43,764 nucleotides of DNA from Bacteroidales bacterium (GCA_025350365.1 JANXXY010000224.1:1-43764); one strand, 5' to 3'; shown: positions 1-9,376, numbered from the stretch's first letter. Translations and numbers: made by a program. The notes: a model not told the origin generated them from the letters alone.

Positions 1-11
1 TTATAAAAGTG

Positions 12-36
12 GTTATAGCCCCTTTTGGTTGAGGTT
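12..36 (+). repeat. Dispersed palindromic repeat upstream of nuoE
   Basis: This stretch begins GTTATAGCCCCTTTT and continues GGTTGAGGTT. The same unit recurs, partly inverted, four times between nuoF and nuoG (2073-2418). No gene is visible in bases 1-118, so the copy lies in the spacer before nuoE. It looks like a short interspersed element of the kind common in Bacteroidota genomes; that it is mobile is inference. Confidence 0.55.
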
Positions 37-118
37 GAAAAAAAAAGGTTACGATATGCTCGCAAACGGTTAAAATATTTACCTGGTACTTTTTACGCAG
101 TACTAAATACTAAAATTG

Positions 119-703
119 ATGTCACACGGAAGTATCATAGATCATAAACTTTATGTCAGAGAAGGCAGAGAAGTGCGTTTCCCGGATGAAACACTCAAAC
201 GGGTCAATCTCATTATTGAGCGCTATCCGAAAGGAAAGGAAAAATCAGCGGTGCTTCCTATTCTGCATATTGCCCAGGAAGAACTTGGAGGTTACCTTAG
301 CGTGGATGTGATGGATTATGTTGCATCCCTATTGAATATTCAACCAGTTGAAGTTTACGAAGTAGCTACTTTTTATACTCAGTATTACCTCGAAAAAGTC
401 GGTAAATATGTTGTAGAGGTATGTAGAACTGGCCCTTGTGCAATGTGTGGAGGCGAGGATATTGCCGATTATCTCGAGAAAAAGTTACAGATAAAAACGG
501 ATGAAACTACCCCTGACGGTTTATTTACTGTCCGCAGGGTTGATTGTCTCGGTGCCTGTGGTTATGCACCTGTGATGCAAATAAACACTGAATTTTACGA
601 ATTTCTTACCAAAGAAAAAATTGATCTGATAATTGACGATCTTCGAGCCAAAGCCAACGAAGACAAACCTAAGGAAGCGAAATGGGTAGAAAAATTCTTT
701 TAG
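119..703 (+). CDS. nuoE: NADH-quinone oxidoreductase subunit E
   Basis: NuoE is the 24-kDa-type subunit of the peripheral arm of complex I and carries the [2Fe-2S] cluster N1a next to NuoF. The 194-residue protein has the thioredoxin-like ferredoxin fold signature: CRTGPC gives Cys102 and Cys107, and CLGAC gives Cys143 and Cys147. A TTG lies one codon upstream, but the ATG at 119 is the natural start. The C-terminus overlaps nuoF by 22 bases, so the two are probably translationally coupled. Length is slightly above the common 160-180 residues because of a charged N-terminal extension. It is the first gene of the operon inside the window; nuoA-D are not here. Identity is near certain. Confidence 0.96.
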   Translation: MSHGSIIDHKLYVREGREVRFPDETLKRVNLIIERYPKGKEKSAVLPILHIAQEELGGYLSVDVMDYVASLLNIQPVEVYEVATFYTQYYLEKVGKYVVEVCRTGPCAMCGGEDIADYLEKKLQIKTDETTPDGLFTVRRVDCLGACGYAPVMQINTEFYEFLTKEKIDLIIDDLRAKANEDKPKEAKWVEKFF

Positions 704-2028
704 ATAAAGTCCATATTCCCGGAATAAAAACATTTAAAGTATATCGGGACAATGGTGGGTATGCATCTGTTGAGAAAGCCTTAAAGAAGATGACTCCCGC
801 AGAAATTATTGAGGAAGTTAAAAAATCGGGTCTGCGCGGACGCGGCGGCGCTGGTTTTCCGACGGGTATGAAATGGTCGTTTCTCGATACCAGGTCAAAC
901 AACCCTCGTTACTTGGTTTGTAATGCCGACGAAAGCGAACCCGGCACTTTTAAGGATCGGTACCTGATTGATTATATTCCGCATTTACTCATTGAAGGAT
1001 TGATAGTTTCGAGTTTTGCACTTGGAGCTAACACCACATTTATATATGTTCGAGGCGAATTCAAACAACAAATTGGAATATTAAACAAGGCGATTCGTGA
1101 AGCCCGCGATAATGGATTTCTTGGAAGTAACATTTTAGGAACATCATTTTCACTGGATATTCATGTACATTCTGGCGCCGGGGCTTATATTTGTGGCGAA
1201 GAAACGGCTTTGCTGGAATCGCTGGAAGGAAAGAGGGGAAATCCACGATTGAAACCGCCCTTTCCGGCAGTAAAAGGATTGTACGATTGTCCAACCGTGG
1301 TAAACAATGTAGAAACATTGGCCGCTATAGTTCCTATCATCAATTTTGGTGGTGACGAATATGCTAAAATCGGTATTGGACGCAGTACAGGTACAAAACT
1401 AATCTCGGCATGTGGACATATCAATAAACCTGGCGTTTATGAAATAGAAATGGGACTTTCGGTGGAAGAATTTCTCAATTCAGAAGAATATTGTGGAGGT
1501 GTCCGTAATGGGAAAAAGCTTAAAGCTATTATACCGGGTGGTTCATCAGTACCCATCCTGCCGGCTCATCTGGTTGCGGTTACTGCAGCAAACACTCCCC
1601 GGTTAATGAGTTATGAATCGCTATCGGATGGTGGTTTTGCTACCGGAAGCATGCTTGGTTCAGGCGGCTTTATTGTGTTCGACGAAGATGCTTGTATCGT
1701 GCGGAATACGTGGAACTTCACCCGGTTTTATTATCATGAATCGTGTGGACAATGTTCCCCCTGCCGCGAAGGAACCGGCTGGCTCGAAAAAATACTTTAC
1801 CGTATTGAGAATGGTCAGGGACGCGAAAGAGATATCGACGTACTGGATAGTGTAGCAAAAAAAATTGAAGGAAATACCATTTGTCCACTTGGCGATGCCG
1901 CAGCATGGCCCGTAAATAGTGCCATACGTCATTTCCGAAACGAATTTGAATTTCATATTGAACATCCTGACCTTATCAAAAATGTTCAACATGGTTCCAT
2001 TGAAAAATATATGAAAGTAATGGCGTAA
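682..2028 (+). CDS. nuoF: NADH-quinone oxidoreductase subunit F (NADH-binding)
   Basis: NuoF oxidises NADH through FMN and passes electrons to the N3 [4Fe-4S] cluster. The 448-residue protein has the FMN/NADH loop GRGGAGFPTG at residues 53-62, a second nucleotide-binding segment CNADESEPGTF, and the block GAYICGEETALLESLEGKRG. The cluster ligands are Cys355, Cys358 and Cys361 in ESCGQCSPCREG, plus Cys401 in NTICPLGD. It lacks the extra ferredoxin domains of hydrogenase-type HydB proteins, which fits a true complex I subunit. The ATG at 682 follows a purine-rich AAGGAAG and lies inside the nuoE end. It is followed by an unusual 433-base repeat-filled spacer before nuoG. Confidence 0.97.
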   Translation: MGRKILLDKVHIPGIKTFKVYRDNGGYASVEKALKKMTPAEIIEEVKKSGLRGRGGAGFPTGMKWSFLDTRSNNPRYLVCNADESEPGTFKDRYLIDYIPHLLIEGLIVSSFALGANTTFIYVRGEFKQQIGILNKAIREARDNGFLGSNILGTSFSLDIHVHSGAGAYICGEETALLESLEGKRGNPRLKPPFPAVKGLYDCPTVVNNVETLAAIVPIINFGGDEYAKIGIGRSTGTKLISACGHINKPGVYEIEMGLSVEEFLNSEEYCGGVRNGKKLKAIIPGGSSVPILPAHLVAVTAANTPRLMSYESLSDGGFATGSMLGSGGFIVFDEDACIVRNTWNFTRFYYHESCGQCSPCREGTGWLEKILYRIENGQGRERDIDVLDSVAKKIEGNTICPLGDAAAWPVNSAIRHFRNEFEFHIEHPDLIKNVQHGSIEKYMKVMA

Positions 2029-2461
2029 TATGAATTAATTACCGAAAAAAGTTTAAACAGGGTAATAAACAAGTTATAGCCCCTTTTTAAGGAATAGCCG
2101 TCAAGCTAAAGTTTATAAGATGTTTATTTTAAAAAAAGTATTAAATAATTGGAATGGTTTTAAATTTGCAAAGTACAACCTCAACCCCTTAAAAAGTGGC
2201 AATAACAGTGCAATACATAATTAAGTTTCAAAATTAAAAACAATTTTTTTATTTTCTAAGTCAAGAAATGTAAGTAATTTAAAACTCCCAATTCATCGAG
2301 GACTGTTATAGCCCCTTTTTAAGGGGGTTGGGGTTACAAAAAACTTAATAAATATATGATATACAATTTTTTATGAATATTAACTTGACAGCCATACCTT
2401 ATAAAGGGGTTGAGGTTAAAACAAAAACAGATGCCGATCTGCAAGGGCAATTAATTTAAAA
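2029..2461. repeat. 433-base spacer with four copies of a palindromic repeat
   Basis: No open frame is credible here. Four copies of the unit also seen at 12-36 are present: a forward copy at 2073-2092, an inverted copy at 2177-2209, the fullest forward copy at 2302-2335 and a half copy at 2401-2418. The core CCCCTTTTTAAGGGG can fold into a 6-bp stem with a TTT loop. In RNA the copies could form competing hairpins between nuoF and nuoG, but they lack a U-tract right after the stem, so I do not call them terminators. The rest is plain AT-rich DNA. Confidence 0.6.
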
Positions 2462-3439
2462 ATGATGCTAAAAGTAACAATAGACGGACATACTACCGAA
2501 GTGGAGGAAGGAACAACAATTCTTCAGGCTGCACGGAAAATTGGAGGCGAAATTGTTCCTCCGGCAATGTGCTATTATTCGAAGCTCAAAGGATCGGGTG
2601 GAAAATGCCGAACCTGTTTGGTTAAAGTATCCAAAGGGTCGGAGAAAGATCCGCGGCCGATGCCAAAACTCGTAGCCTCCTGTAGCACTCCCGTTCAGGA
2701 TGGTATGGAAGTTCAAAATATTACTTCTCCGGAAGTGCTCGAAACCCGTAAAGCCATCGTTGAGTTTTTGCTGATTAATCATCCTCTCGACTGTCCCATT
2801 TGTGACCAGGCTGGTGAATGTGACCTTCAGGACTTAAGTTTTGCGCACGGTGCGGATACATCGAGGTTCGAAGAACAAAAAAGAGAATTTGAACAGGTAG
2901 ATATTGGTCCCAATATCAAATTGCATATGAATCGGTGCATTCTATGTTACCGTTGTGTATACACTGTTAACCAGATTACTAACGGGCGTATTCATGGGGT
3001 GCTTTACCGTGGTGATGCATCCGAAATATCAACATTCATTAAAAATTCCATTGAAAACGATTTCTCGGGAAATGTTATCGACGTGTGTCCCGTTGGTGCG
3101 CTTACCGACAGTACATTCCGTTTCAAAAGCCGGGTTTGGTTTTTAAAATCGATGGATGTTCACCGCACTTGTCCTAAATGCTCCGGAAAGGCTGTGGCCT
3201 GGATGAGCGGGAACGAAATATACCGGGTAACAGCACGCAAAGATGAATTCAATGAAGTGGAAGAATTTATTTGTAACGAATGTCGTTTTGAAAAAAAGGA
3301 TGTCAATGACTGGGTTATTGAGGGTCCCAGAAAGATTAAGCGCACATCGATCATTTCGGTCAATCATTATTTAAATGAGAAACAAGGCGCAATTATTAAT
3401 CCTGTCGATAAAAAGATAGAGAAACCGAGTGAATTATGA
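2462..3439 (+). CDS. nuoG: NADH-quinone oxidoreductase subunit G, short form
   Basis: NuoG carries the iron-sulfur wire of the NADH module. The protein has 325 residues against about 700-900 in most bacteria. In order it shows a [2Fe-2S] ferredoxin domain (Cys37, 49, 52, 74), the His-Cys3 [4Fe-4S] motif (His107, Cys111, 114, 120), a second [4Fe-4S] set (Cys159, 162, 165, 209), and a fourth cysteine set (Cys237, 240, 271, 274) in the remnant of the molybdopterin-oxidoreductase N-terminal domain. The large catalytically idle molybdopterin-like domain is absent. The frame closes cleanly on nuoH with an ATGA overlap, so this is not a frameshift. Two adjacent ATGs (2462, 2465) could serve as start. 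Confidence 0.93.
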   Translation: MMLKVTIDGHTTEVEEGTTILQAARKIGGEIVPPAMCYYSKLKGSGGKCRTCLVKVSKGSEKDPRPMPKLVASCSTPVQDGMEVQNITSPEVLETRKAIVEFLLINHPLDCPICDQAGECDLQDLSFAHGADTSRFEEQKREFEQVDIGPNIKLHMNRCILCYRCVYTVNQITNGRIHGVLYRGDASEISTFIKNSIENDFSGNVIDVCPVGALTDSTFRFKSRVWFLKSMDVHRTCPKCSGKAVAWMSGNEIYRVTARKDEFNEVEEFICNECRFEKKDVNDWVIEGPRKIKRTSIISVNHYLNEKQGAIINPVDKKIEKPSEL

Positions 3440-4452
3440 TAGTCTATTTGATTTATAAAGTAGCATTAATTACTACCATTTTGTTATTGAGCCTTTTGAT
3501 AGCGATGTATGCAACATTGGTGGAACGTAAATTTGCCGGATTTATTCAGGACAGATATGGTCCCGACCGTGCAGGCCCATGGGGTATTTTACAGCCTGTT
3601 TGCGATGGTGTAAAACTCTTCTTTAAAGAGGAATACATGCCCAATACGGCCGATAAATTTTTATATATTTTAGGCCCATGTCTTACCATGATGGTGTCGT
3701 TGTTAACCAGTGCGGTTATTCCCTGGGGTGGCACAATTTCAATTGCCGGAAATAATTTTCCTCTACAGGTAGCAAGCAGTAGTGTAGATATTCTATATAT
3801 TTTTGCGGTTGTATCGATGGGCGTTTATGGCATTATGATTGGTGGCTGGGCATCAAACAATAAATTTGCTTTGTTAGGCGCTGTCCGGGCATCGTCGCAA
3901 ATGATCAGTTACGAATTGGCCATGGGTTTGGCGATAGCTTCAGTAATTTTGATGACGGGTACTCTTAGCCTTCAGCAAACAGTAGATCAGCAAACATCGA
4001 TGTGGAATGTGGTTTATCAGCCGTTGGCATTTCTCATATTTTTTATCTGTGCCCTGGCCGAAACAAACCGGGCTCCGTTTGATTTGCCCGAATGTGAAGG
4101 AGAATTAGTGGGCGGCTATCATACGGAATATAGCGCCATGAAACTGGGCTTCTATCTTTTTTCGGAATACATTAATATGTTTATATCATCGGCAATAATG
4201 GCTACCTTGTTTTTTGGAGGTTATCATATGCCGTTTATCGACAAGTTGGGTTTATCTCCTAACCTTTTAACTCTTCTTGGAACTGCATTTTTATTTGTTA
4301 AAATATTCCTCTTTCTCCTTTTGTTTATATGGGTGCGATGGACATTACCCCGTTTCCGCTATGACCAACTGATGAAATTAGGATGGAAAGTGCTATTTCC
4401 ATTGGCTTTGATTAATTTGATAATTACGGGCATTGTTATGCTTTTGAAATAA
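3436..4452 (+). CDS. nuoH: NADH-quinone oxidoreductase subunit H
   Basis: NuoH is the membrane subunit that forms much of the quinone chamber and joins the peripheral and membrane arms. The 338-residue protein is hydrophobic with about eight membrane segments. It has the family blocks ERKFAGFIQDRYGPDRAGP near the N-terminus, with the following QPVCDGVKLFFKEE, and the acidic cytoplasmic loop AETNRAPFDLPECEGELVGG, which lines the quinone channel in known structures. The start ATG overlaps the nuoG stop by four bases (ATGA), a typical coupling arrangement. Length matches the family. Confidence 0.97.
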   Translation: MIVYLIYKVALITTILLLSLLIAMYATLVERKFAGFIQDRYGPDRAGPWGILQPVCDGVKLFFKEEYMPNTADKFLYILGPCLTMMVSLLTSAVIPWGGTISIAGNNFPLQVASSSVDILYIFAVVSMGVYGIMIGGWASNNKFALLGAVRASSQMISYELAMGLAIASVILMTGTLSLQQTVDQQTSMWNVVYQPLAFLIFFICALAETNRAPFDLPECEGELVGGYHTEYSAMKLGFYLFSEYINMFISSAIMATLFFGGYHMPFIDKLGLSPNLLTLLGTAFLFVKIFLFLLLFIWVRWTLPRFRYDQLMKLGWKVLFPLALINLIITGIVMLLK

Positions 4453-4462
4453 TAGCAACAAT

Positions 4463-5035
4463 ATGAATCTGACAAACAGAAGCAAAGTTGTAACTAATAA
4501 ACAGATGACTTTCGTGGAAAGCCTATACCTTCCTGCCATTTTTGCAGGAATGTGGATTACCATAAAGCATGTTTTCGGGAAGAAAGCTACCATAAAATAT
4601 CCCGAGAAAAAAAGGGAATTCTCGGAAATATATCGCGGGCAGCATGTTTTGAAACGCGATGACGAAGGTCGGGAACGGTGCACTGCATGTGGGCTTTGTG
4701 CACTGGCGTGTCCTGCTGAGGCTATCACCATGATTGCAGCTGAACGTCAACCGGGTGAGGAAAATCTCTACCGCGAAGAAAAATATGCCAAAGTATACGA
4801 AATCAACATGCTTCGATGCATCTATTGTGGTTTGTGCGAGAGTGCCTGCCCCAAGGAAGCTATCTTTCTTACAAAAAAAACTGTCGATTCTGAGTATTAT
4901 CGGCAGGCTTTCATTTATGGTAAGGACAAACTTGTTGAACCAGTTGAAAAAGATAAACGGATTGATGTCACAAAACGGCAAACGCCCGAAGTACTACAGT
5001 TTAAAAAATTGCCCAACGAGAGACATAATATTTGA
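4463..5035 (+). CDS. nuoI: NADH-quinone oxidoreductase subunit I
   Basis: NuoI holds clusters N6a and N6b, which lead electrons towards N2 and quinone. The 190-residue protein has two classic [4Fe-4S] motifs: CTACGLCALAC (Cys73, 76, 79, 83) and CIYCGLCESAC (Cys119, 122, 125, 129), each with one distal swap ligand in the other set, as in 8Fe ferredoxins. An amphipathic N-terminal helix (about residues 15-40) would lie on the membrane. It starts 11 bases after nuoH. The C-terminal tail after the second motif is charged and variable. Confidence 0.96.
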   Translation: MNLTNRSKVVTNKQMTFVESLYLPAIFAGMWITIKHVFGKKATIKYPEKKREFSEIYRGQHVLKRDDEGRERCTACGLCALACPAEAITMIAAERQPGEENLYREEKYAKVYEINMLRCIYCGLCESACPKEAIFLTKKTVDSEYYRQAFIYGKDKLVEPVEKDKRIDVTKRQTPEVLQFKKLPNERHNI

Positions 5036-5046
5036 AGCAAAACTTT

Positions 5047-5535
5047 ATGGAAAAATATATTTTCTTTACCTTATCGGGATTGGCAATTTTTTCGGCCATC
5101 ATGGTGCTGGTTTCTAAGAGACCGGTACATAGCGTATTATATTTGATTCTTTGCTTTTTTACCATTGCCGGCCATTATATTATGTTGAATGCGCAATTTC
5201 TGGCTGTGGTTCACATTATCGTTTATGCCGGAGCCATCATGGTTCTTTTTCTTTTTACCCTGATGCTGCTGAACCTGAATCTGGCAAACGAATTACGTAA
5301 ATCTATACTGGCAAGGGTTACAGCAGTAATTGCCGGTGGTCTTTTACTTGTTACATTGGTAGCCGTGTTGAAAGGGCTGGATGCAAGTGGTCCGATTATG
5401 GCAAATACACAAATTGGTATGACAACCAACATTGGCAAAGTATTATTTAACGAATATATGTTTCCTTTCGAAGCTGCCTCAGTTCTTTTTTTAGCAGCTA
5501 TGGTAGGAGCAGTAATGATGGTGAAAAAGGAATAG
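5047..5535 (+). CDS. nuoJ: NADH-quinone oxidoreductase subunit J
   Basis: NuoJ (ND6-type) is a small antiporter-linked membrane subunit whose third helix bends during turnover. The 162-residue protein has five predicted membrane segments and the conserved stretch VVHIIVYAGAIMVLFLF, which includes the pi-bulge helix. I chose the ATG at 5047. A longer frame begins at a TTG (5032) that overlaps the nuoI stop, but it adds only five polar residues and ATG gives the usual hydrophobic N-terminus. It lies directly between nuoI and nuoK. Confidence 0.94.
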   Translation: MEKYIFFTLSGLAIFSAIMVLVSKRPVHSVLYLILCFFTIAGHYIMLNAQFLAVVHIIVYAGAIMVLFLFTLMLLNLNLANELRKSILARVTAVIAGGLLLVTLVAVLKGLDASGPIMANTQIGMTTNIGKVLFNEYMFPFEAASVLFLAAMVGAVMMVKKE

Positions 5536-5547
5536 AAATAAAAGAAT

Positions 5548-5877
5548 ATGAATAACGTAGTACAAGGTTTACAGTTGATGCCAATTAGTTATTACATTTC
5601 ATTTTGTTCGATACTTTTTGTGATCGGAATGATTGGAGTGTTGATCAAACGTAATGCATTGGTTATTTTTATGTCCATTGAATTGATGCTTAATTCCATT
5701 AATCTGTTGCTGGCGGCATTTTCGGTTTATCATAACGATCCCGCCGGACAGATTCTGGTAATTTTCATTATGGTAGTAGCCGCAGCTGAGGTAGCTGTGG
5801 GGCTTTCCATTTTAGTGGTTACCTACCGGAAAAACAATTCCATTGATGTTAACCTTTTGAACCAGTTGAAAGGATAA
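5548..5877 (+). CDS. nuoK: NADH-quinone oxidoreductase subunit K
   Basis: NuoK (ND4L-type) forms part of the E-channel for proton transfer. The 109-residue protein has three membrane helices and both conserved membrane glutamates: Glu45 in SIELMLNS and Glu81 in AAAEVAVGL. Their 36-residue separation matches that known for E. coli NuoK (Glu36 and Glu72). It is about ten residues longer at the N-terminus than most homologues. The start lies 12 bases after the nuoJ stop. Confidence 0.95.
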   Translation: MNNVVQGLQLMPISYYISFCSILFVIGMIGVLIKRNALVIFMSIELMLNSINLLLAAFSVYHNDPAGQILVIFIMVVAAAEVAVGLSILVVTYRKNNSIDVNLLNQLKG

Positions 5878-5994
5878 ATATGAGGAAAGTAGTATGTAAT
5901 TAGTTGTAAGTCGTAAGACTATTTTCTTGGTAATCAGTAGCAAGTACTTAGAAAAAGTTGAGAATTTACTTTTTATAGAATGAAATAAAGAAAC
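5878..5994. repeat. Spacer with GTAAG-type short repeat
   Basis: The 117-base gap before nuoL contains AGTTGTAAGTCGTAAG at 5902-5917. The reverse complement of the same words appears before nuoN (9451-9480), and a fragment is at about 41401-41411. No gene or clear promoter is visible. The shared words suggest a low-complexity dispersed repeat placed between nuo genes. Confidence 0.35.
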
Positions 5995-7887
5995 ATGAAT
6001 ACTTTAGCAGCTTTAGTGCCCATTTTACCTCTCCTTTCATTTCTTGTGATAGGTCTTAATTTTAGGCGGTTACCAAAACCTGTCACATCCATTTTGGCAT
6101 GTGGCTCAGTGCTGGTTTCATTCATATTTTCAGTAGTGTTGTTTTTTCATATAAAAGGTGGAAACCCGACTGTAAATGTCACCTTGTTTGAATGGATTCC
6201 CGCAGCAGCTACCTCTCTTGGTTTTTCGTTTGTTGTCGATCCCTTGTCATCACTAATGTTGCTGATAGTTACCGGTGTTGGATTTCTCATCCATGTTTAT
6301 TCCATTGGTTACATGCACGATGACGAAGGTTTCAACCGCTTCTTTTCATACATGAATCTGTTTGTGTTTTCGATGCTGGTGCTTGTGCTTGGCTCTAACT
6401 ATTTAATGATGTTTATTGGTTGGGAAGGCGTTGGGCTATGTTCTTATCTGCTCATTGGGTTTTGGTTTAAAAATCAAGCATATAATAACGCCGCCAAGAA
6501 AGCTTTTATCATGAACCGGATTGGCGACCTGGGTTTTCTTCTGGGGATGTTTATTTTATATGTTCAGTTCGGGTCGTTAGATTATCAGACGGTTTTTGCG
6601 AAAGCCAGTCTGCTGGAGTCTGGAAATCTTATTCTTACCATAGCCACCATGTTACTTTTTGTAGGAGCTATTGGAAAAAGCGCTCAAATACCTCTTTTCA
6701 CCTGGTTACCTGATGCTATGGCAGGACCAACGCCGGTTTCGGCTCTAATCCATGCTGCCACAATGGTTACAGCAGGCGTTTATATGGTTGCCCGGTCACA
6801 TGCCTTGTATATATTGGCTCCTGCAACTATGATGGTAATTGCAGTTATAGGTATTACCACTGCACTTTTTGCAGCTACCATCGCTATTTTTCAAAATGAT
6901 ATTAAAAAAGTGCTGGCATACTCAACAGTAAGTCAGCTGGGATATATGTTTGTTGGGTTGGGCATGGGAGCCTTTACCGGTGCGATGTTTCACCTAACCA
7001 CACATGCTTTTTTTAAAGCCTTGCTTTTTCTTGCTGCCGGAAGCGTAATTCATGCAATGGGTGGTGAACAGGATATTCGTAAAATGGGAGGTTTGAAAAA
7101 GGCTTTACCTATTACCTGGCTGGTATTTCTTGCCGGAACGATTGCCATATCGGGTATTCCTCCATTTTCAGGATTCTTTTCGAAAGACGAAATTCTTCTT
7201 CATGCATACGAGCAAAACAAAGTGATATGGGTGCTAGGTATATTAGGATCGTTAATGACAGCATTTTATATGTTCCGGTTATTCTACCTTACCTTTGCCG
7301 GGATGTTTCGCGGTACCGATAAACAAAAACAACATCTTCACGAATCACCAAAATCCATGACCATACCGTTAATCATTCTCGCGGTTCTCGCGGTAGCAGG
7401 TGGTTTGCTTAATATTCCGGCTGTCTTTGGCGGGTCATCGTCTCTTAACACATTTTTATCCCCGATTTTTGGTTCCGGTGTCGAACCGGTTGGCGAAGTA
7501 TCTTATGGTACAGAAATTCTTCTGATGTCAATTGCTGTAATTGGATCATTAGCAATGATTGGCTTTGCGTGGTTTCGTTTCGTTAAAACAGCTACCATTC
7601 CGGTTACCGATGGTATCAAACGACCGGCTCTTTCAAATTTACTATATCATAAATATTACATCGACGAAATATACCAATTTCTTATTGAGAAGCCAGTTCT
7701 ATGGTTGTCGGACATCATGCATCTTTTTGATGTATATGTAATTGATAAAACAGTCAATTTCGTTGGCAATGCCACTGTTTGGCTGGGTAAACAATCGGGA
7801 TTTCTGCAAACCGGAAATATTGGCTTTTATTTGATTGCCATGGTGCTTAGTATAGTTGCTTTTCTTGTATTTGGATTGATGATTTAA
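5995..7887 (+). CDS. nuoL: NADH-quinone oxidoreductase subunit L
   Basis: NuoL is the distal antiporter-like proton-pumping subunit with the long lateral helix. The 630-residue protein shows the proton-channel residues Glu144 in GWEGVGLCS and Lys228 in GAIGKSAQIPLFTWLPDAM, followed by the signature PTPVSALIHAATMVTAGVY. These positions align almost exactly with E. coli Glu144 and Lys229. About 16 membrane segments are visible, including a C-terminal anchor after a long amphipathic stretch (about residues 545-600). It is separated from nuoK by a repeat-bearing spacer but keeps operon order. Confidence 0.97.
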   Translation: MNTLAALVPILPLLSFLVIGLNFRRLPKPVTSILACGSVLVSFIFSVVLFFHIKGGNPTVNVTLFEWIPAAATSLGFSFVVDPLSSLMLLIVTGVGFLIHVYSIGYMHDDEGFNRFFSYMNLFVFSMLVLVLGSNYLMMFIGWEGVGLCSYLLIGFWFKNQAYNNAAKKAFIMNRIGDLGFLLGMFILYVQFGSLDYQTVFAKASLLESGNLILTIATMLLFVGAIGKSAQIPLFTWLPDAMAGPTPVSALIHAATMVTAGVYMVARSHALYILAPATMMVIAVIGITTALFAATIAIFQNDIKKVLAYSTVSQLGYMFVGLGMGAFTGAMFHLTTHAFFKALLFLAAGSVIHAMGGEQDIRKMGGLKKALPITWLVFLAGTIAISGIPPFSGFFSKDEILLHAYEQNKVIWVLGILGSLMTAFYMFRLFYLTFAGMFRGTDKQKQHLHESPKSMTIPLIILAVLAVAGGLLNIPAVFGGSSSLNTFLSPIFGSGVEPVGEVSYGTEILLMSIAVIGSLAMIGFAWFRFVKTATIPVTDGIKRPALSNLLYHKYYIDEIYQFLIEKPVLWLSDIMHLFDVYVIDKTVNFVGNATVWLGKQSGFLQTGNIGFYLIAMVLSIVAFLVFGLMI

Positions 7888-7897
7888 ATAATATCTG

Positions 7898-9376
7898 ATG
7901 TTGACGATATCGCTAATTTTATTGCCGCTTCTTGCTTCGCTTATTCTATTCTTACTGAAAGATAAGAAGGGTTTTCATATTCTGGCTTTGGTTGCCTCTC
8001 TCGCTGAGTTGGTGTTGGGAATTGTTGCACTTTTCGGTTTCGATAAAGGCGCTGCCAGAAATTTTCCTTTTGATGCCATGTGGATCAAATCCATGGGAAT
8101 CAGTTTCTCCTTCGGAATGAGTGGATTATCACTTTTATTAGTGCTTCTGACGGTGTTTTTGGTTCCAATGATTATTTTAACAACCTTCCATCGCGATAAT
8201 AAATATTCGTCGGCATTTTATGGATTAATATTACTGATGCAGTCAGCATTGGTAGGAGTTTTCACGAGCTCAGATGGTTTTCTTTTTTACATATTCTGGG
8301 AAATGGCTCTTATTCCGATTTATTTTATCTGCGGATTGTGGGGTGGTGAAAACAAAATTAAAATTACCCTTAAATTTTTTATCTATACCATGCTTGGGAG
8401 TTTGTTTATGCTTACAGCGCTTATCTGGCTATACATAAAAACTCCTGCCCCGCATACCTTTAATATCGACACCATGGTAATGGTAAAACTACCACTTGGT
8501 GAACAATTCTGGGTTTTTCTGGCTTTTTTCCTTGGTTTCGCGATTAAGATTCCAGTTTTTCCTTTTCATAGCTGGCAGCCTGATACATACACCGTGGCTC
8601 CTGCCGCCGGCAGCATGTTGCTTGCCGGAATTATGCTAAAGATGGGATTGTATGGAATTCTGAGATTTCTAATACCTTCCTGTAGTTTCACAGTAATTCA
8701 GTTTGCCCCGGTAGTGATGATTATGGCCATAACGGGTTTGTTGTATGGTTCCGTTATTGCTATAAAACAAAAGGAAATAAAGCGATTGATAGCCTATTCC
8801 TCTTTCGCACATGTGGGCTTGATGACTGCTGCCCTTTTTGCTTTAAATGTGGATGCATTGCAAGGAACTATCTATCAAATGATTTCTCATGGTTTTAATG
8901 TGGTGGCTTTGTTTTTTATTGCTGATATCATACAACGACGCACAAATACATTGCAAATTAATGAGTTGGGAGGAATTGCCAAAGTTGCACCGCGGTTTGC
9001 TGTTTTCTTTATGATAGTGATGCTTGGCTCAGTCGCATTGCCGCTTACCAACGGTTTTATCGGTGAGTTCCTGATGCTGGTTGGTATGGTTCAATATAGT
9101 TTTTATGTGGCTGCTATTGCTGGAATAAGTATTATTCTGGGAGCTGTGTATATGTTCTGGTTATATCAGCGAAGCATGTATGGCGAAACCAAACCGGTTA
9201 CCGCTGCATTTGCCGATCTTACTTCCACCGAAATGTGGGTGGCAGTTCCGCTTATTATTATTATTATAGCAATGGGTGTTTACCCAAAGCCAATCCTGGA
9301 GATCGCCAAACCGACGGTTGAAAGCATTTTATTTTCATTAAAACCTTTAAAGGAAGCTATCATCCCAGTTTTATAA
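7898..9376 (+). CDS. nuoM: NADH-quinone oxidoreductase subunit M
   Basis: NuoM is the central antiporter-like pump subunit. The 492-residue protein has about 14 membrane helices, with the key membrane glutamate at Glu135 in FWEMALIPIYF and the helix-7 lysine at Lys217 in AIKIPVFPFHSWQPD. A further conserved block, KRLIAYSSFAHVGLM, follows in the second half-channel. The start is 10 bases after nuoL. Length and motifs are normal for the family. Confidence 0.97.
   Translation: MLTISLILLPLLASLILFLLKDKKGFHILALVASLAELVLGIVALFGFDKGAARNFPFDAMWIKSMGISFSFGMSGLSLLLVLLTVFLVPMIILTTFHRDNKYSSAFYGLILLMQSALVGVFTSSDGFLFYIFWEMALIPIYFICGLWGGENKIKITLKFFIYTMLGSLFMLTALIWLYIKTPAPHTFNIDTMVMVKLPLGEQFWVFLAFFLGFAIKIPVFPFHSWQPDTYTVAPAAGSMLLAGIMLKMGLYGILRFLIPSCSFTVIQFAPVVMIMAITGLLYGSVIAIKQKEIKRLIAYSSFAHVGLMTAALFALNVDALQGTIYQMISHGFNVVALFFIADIIQRRTNTLQINELGGIAKVAPRFAVFFMIVMLGSVALPLTNGFIGEFLMLVGMVQYSFYVAAIAGISIILGAVYMFWLYQRSMYGETKPVTAAFADLTSTEMWVAVPLIIIIIAMGVYPKPILEIAKPTVESILFSLKPLKEAIIPVL

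Noticed and set aside
2073..2418. Rho-independent terminator after nuoF
   Set aside because: The CCCCTT-AAGGGG stems are short and not followed by a T-run, and the unit is a repeat found elsewhere.
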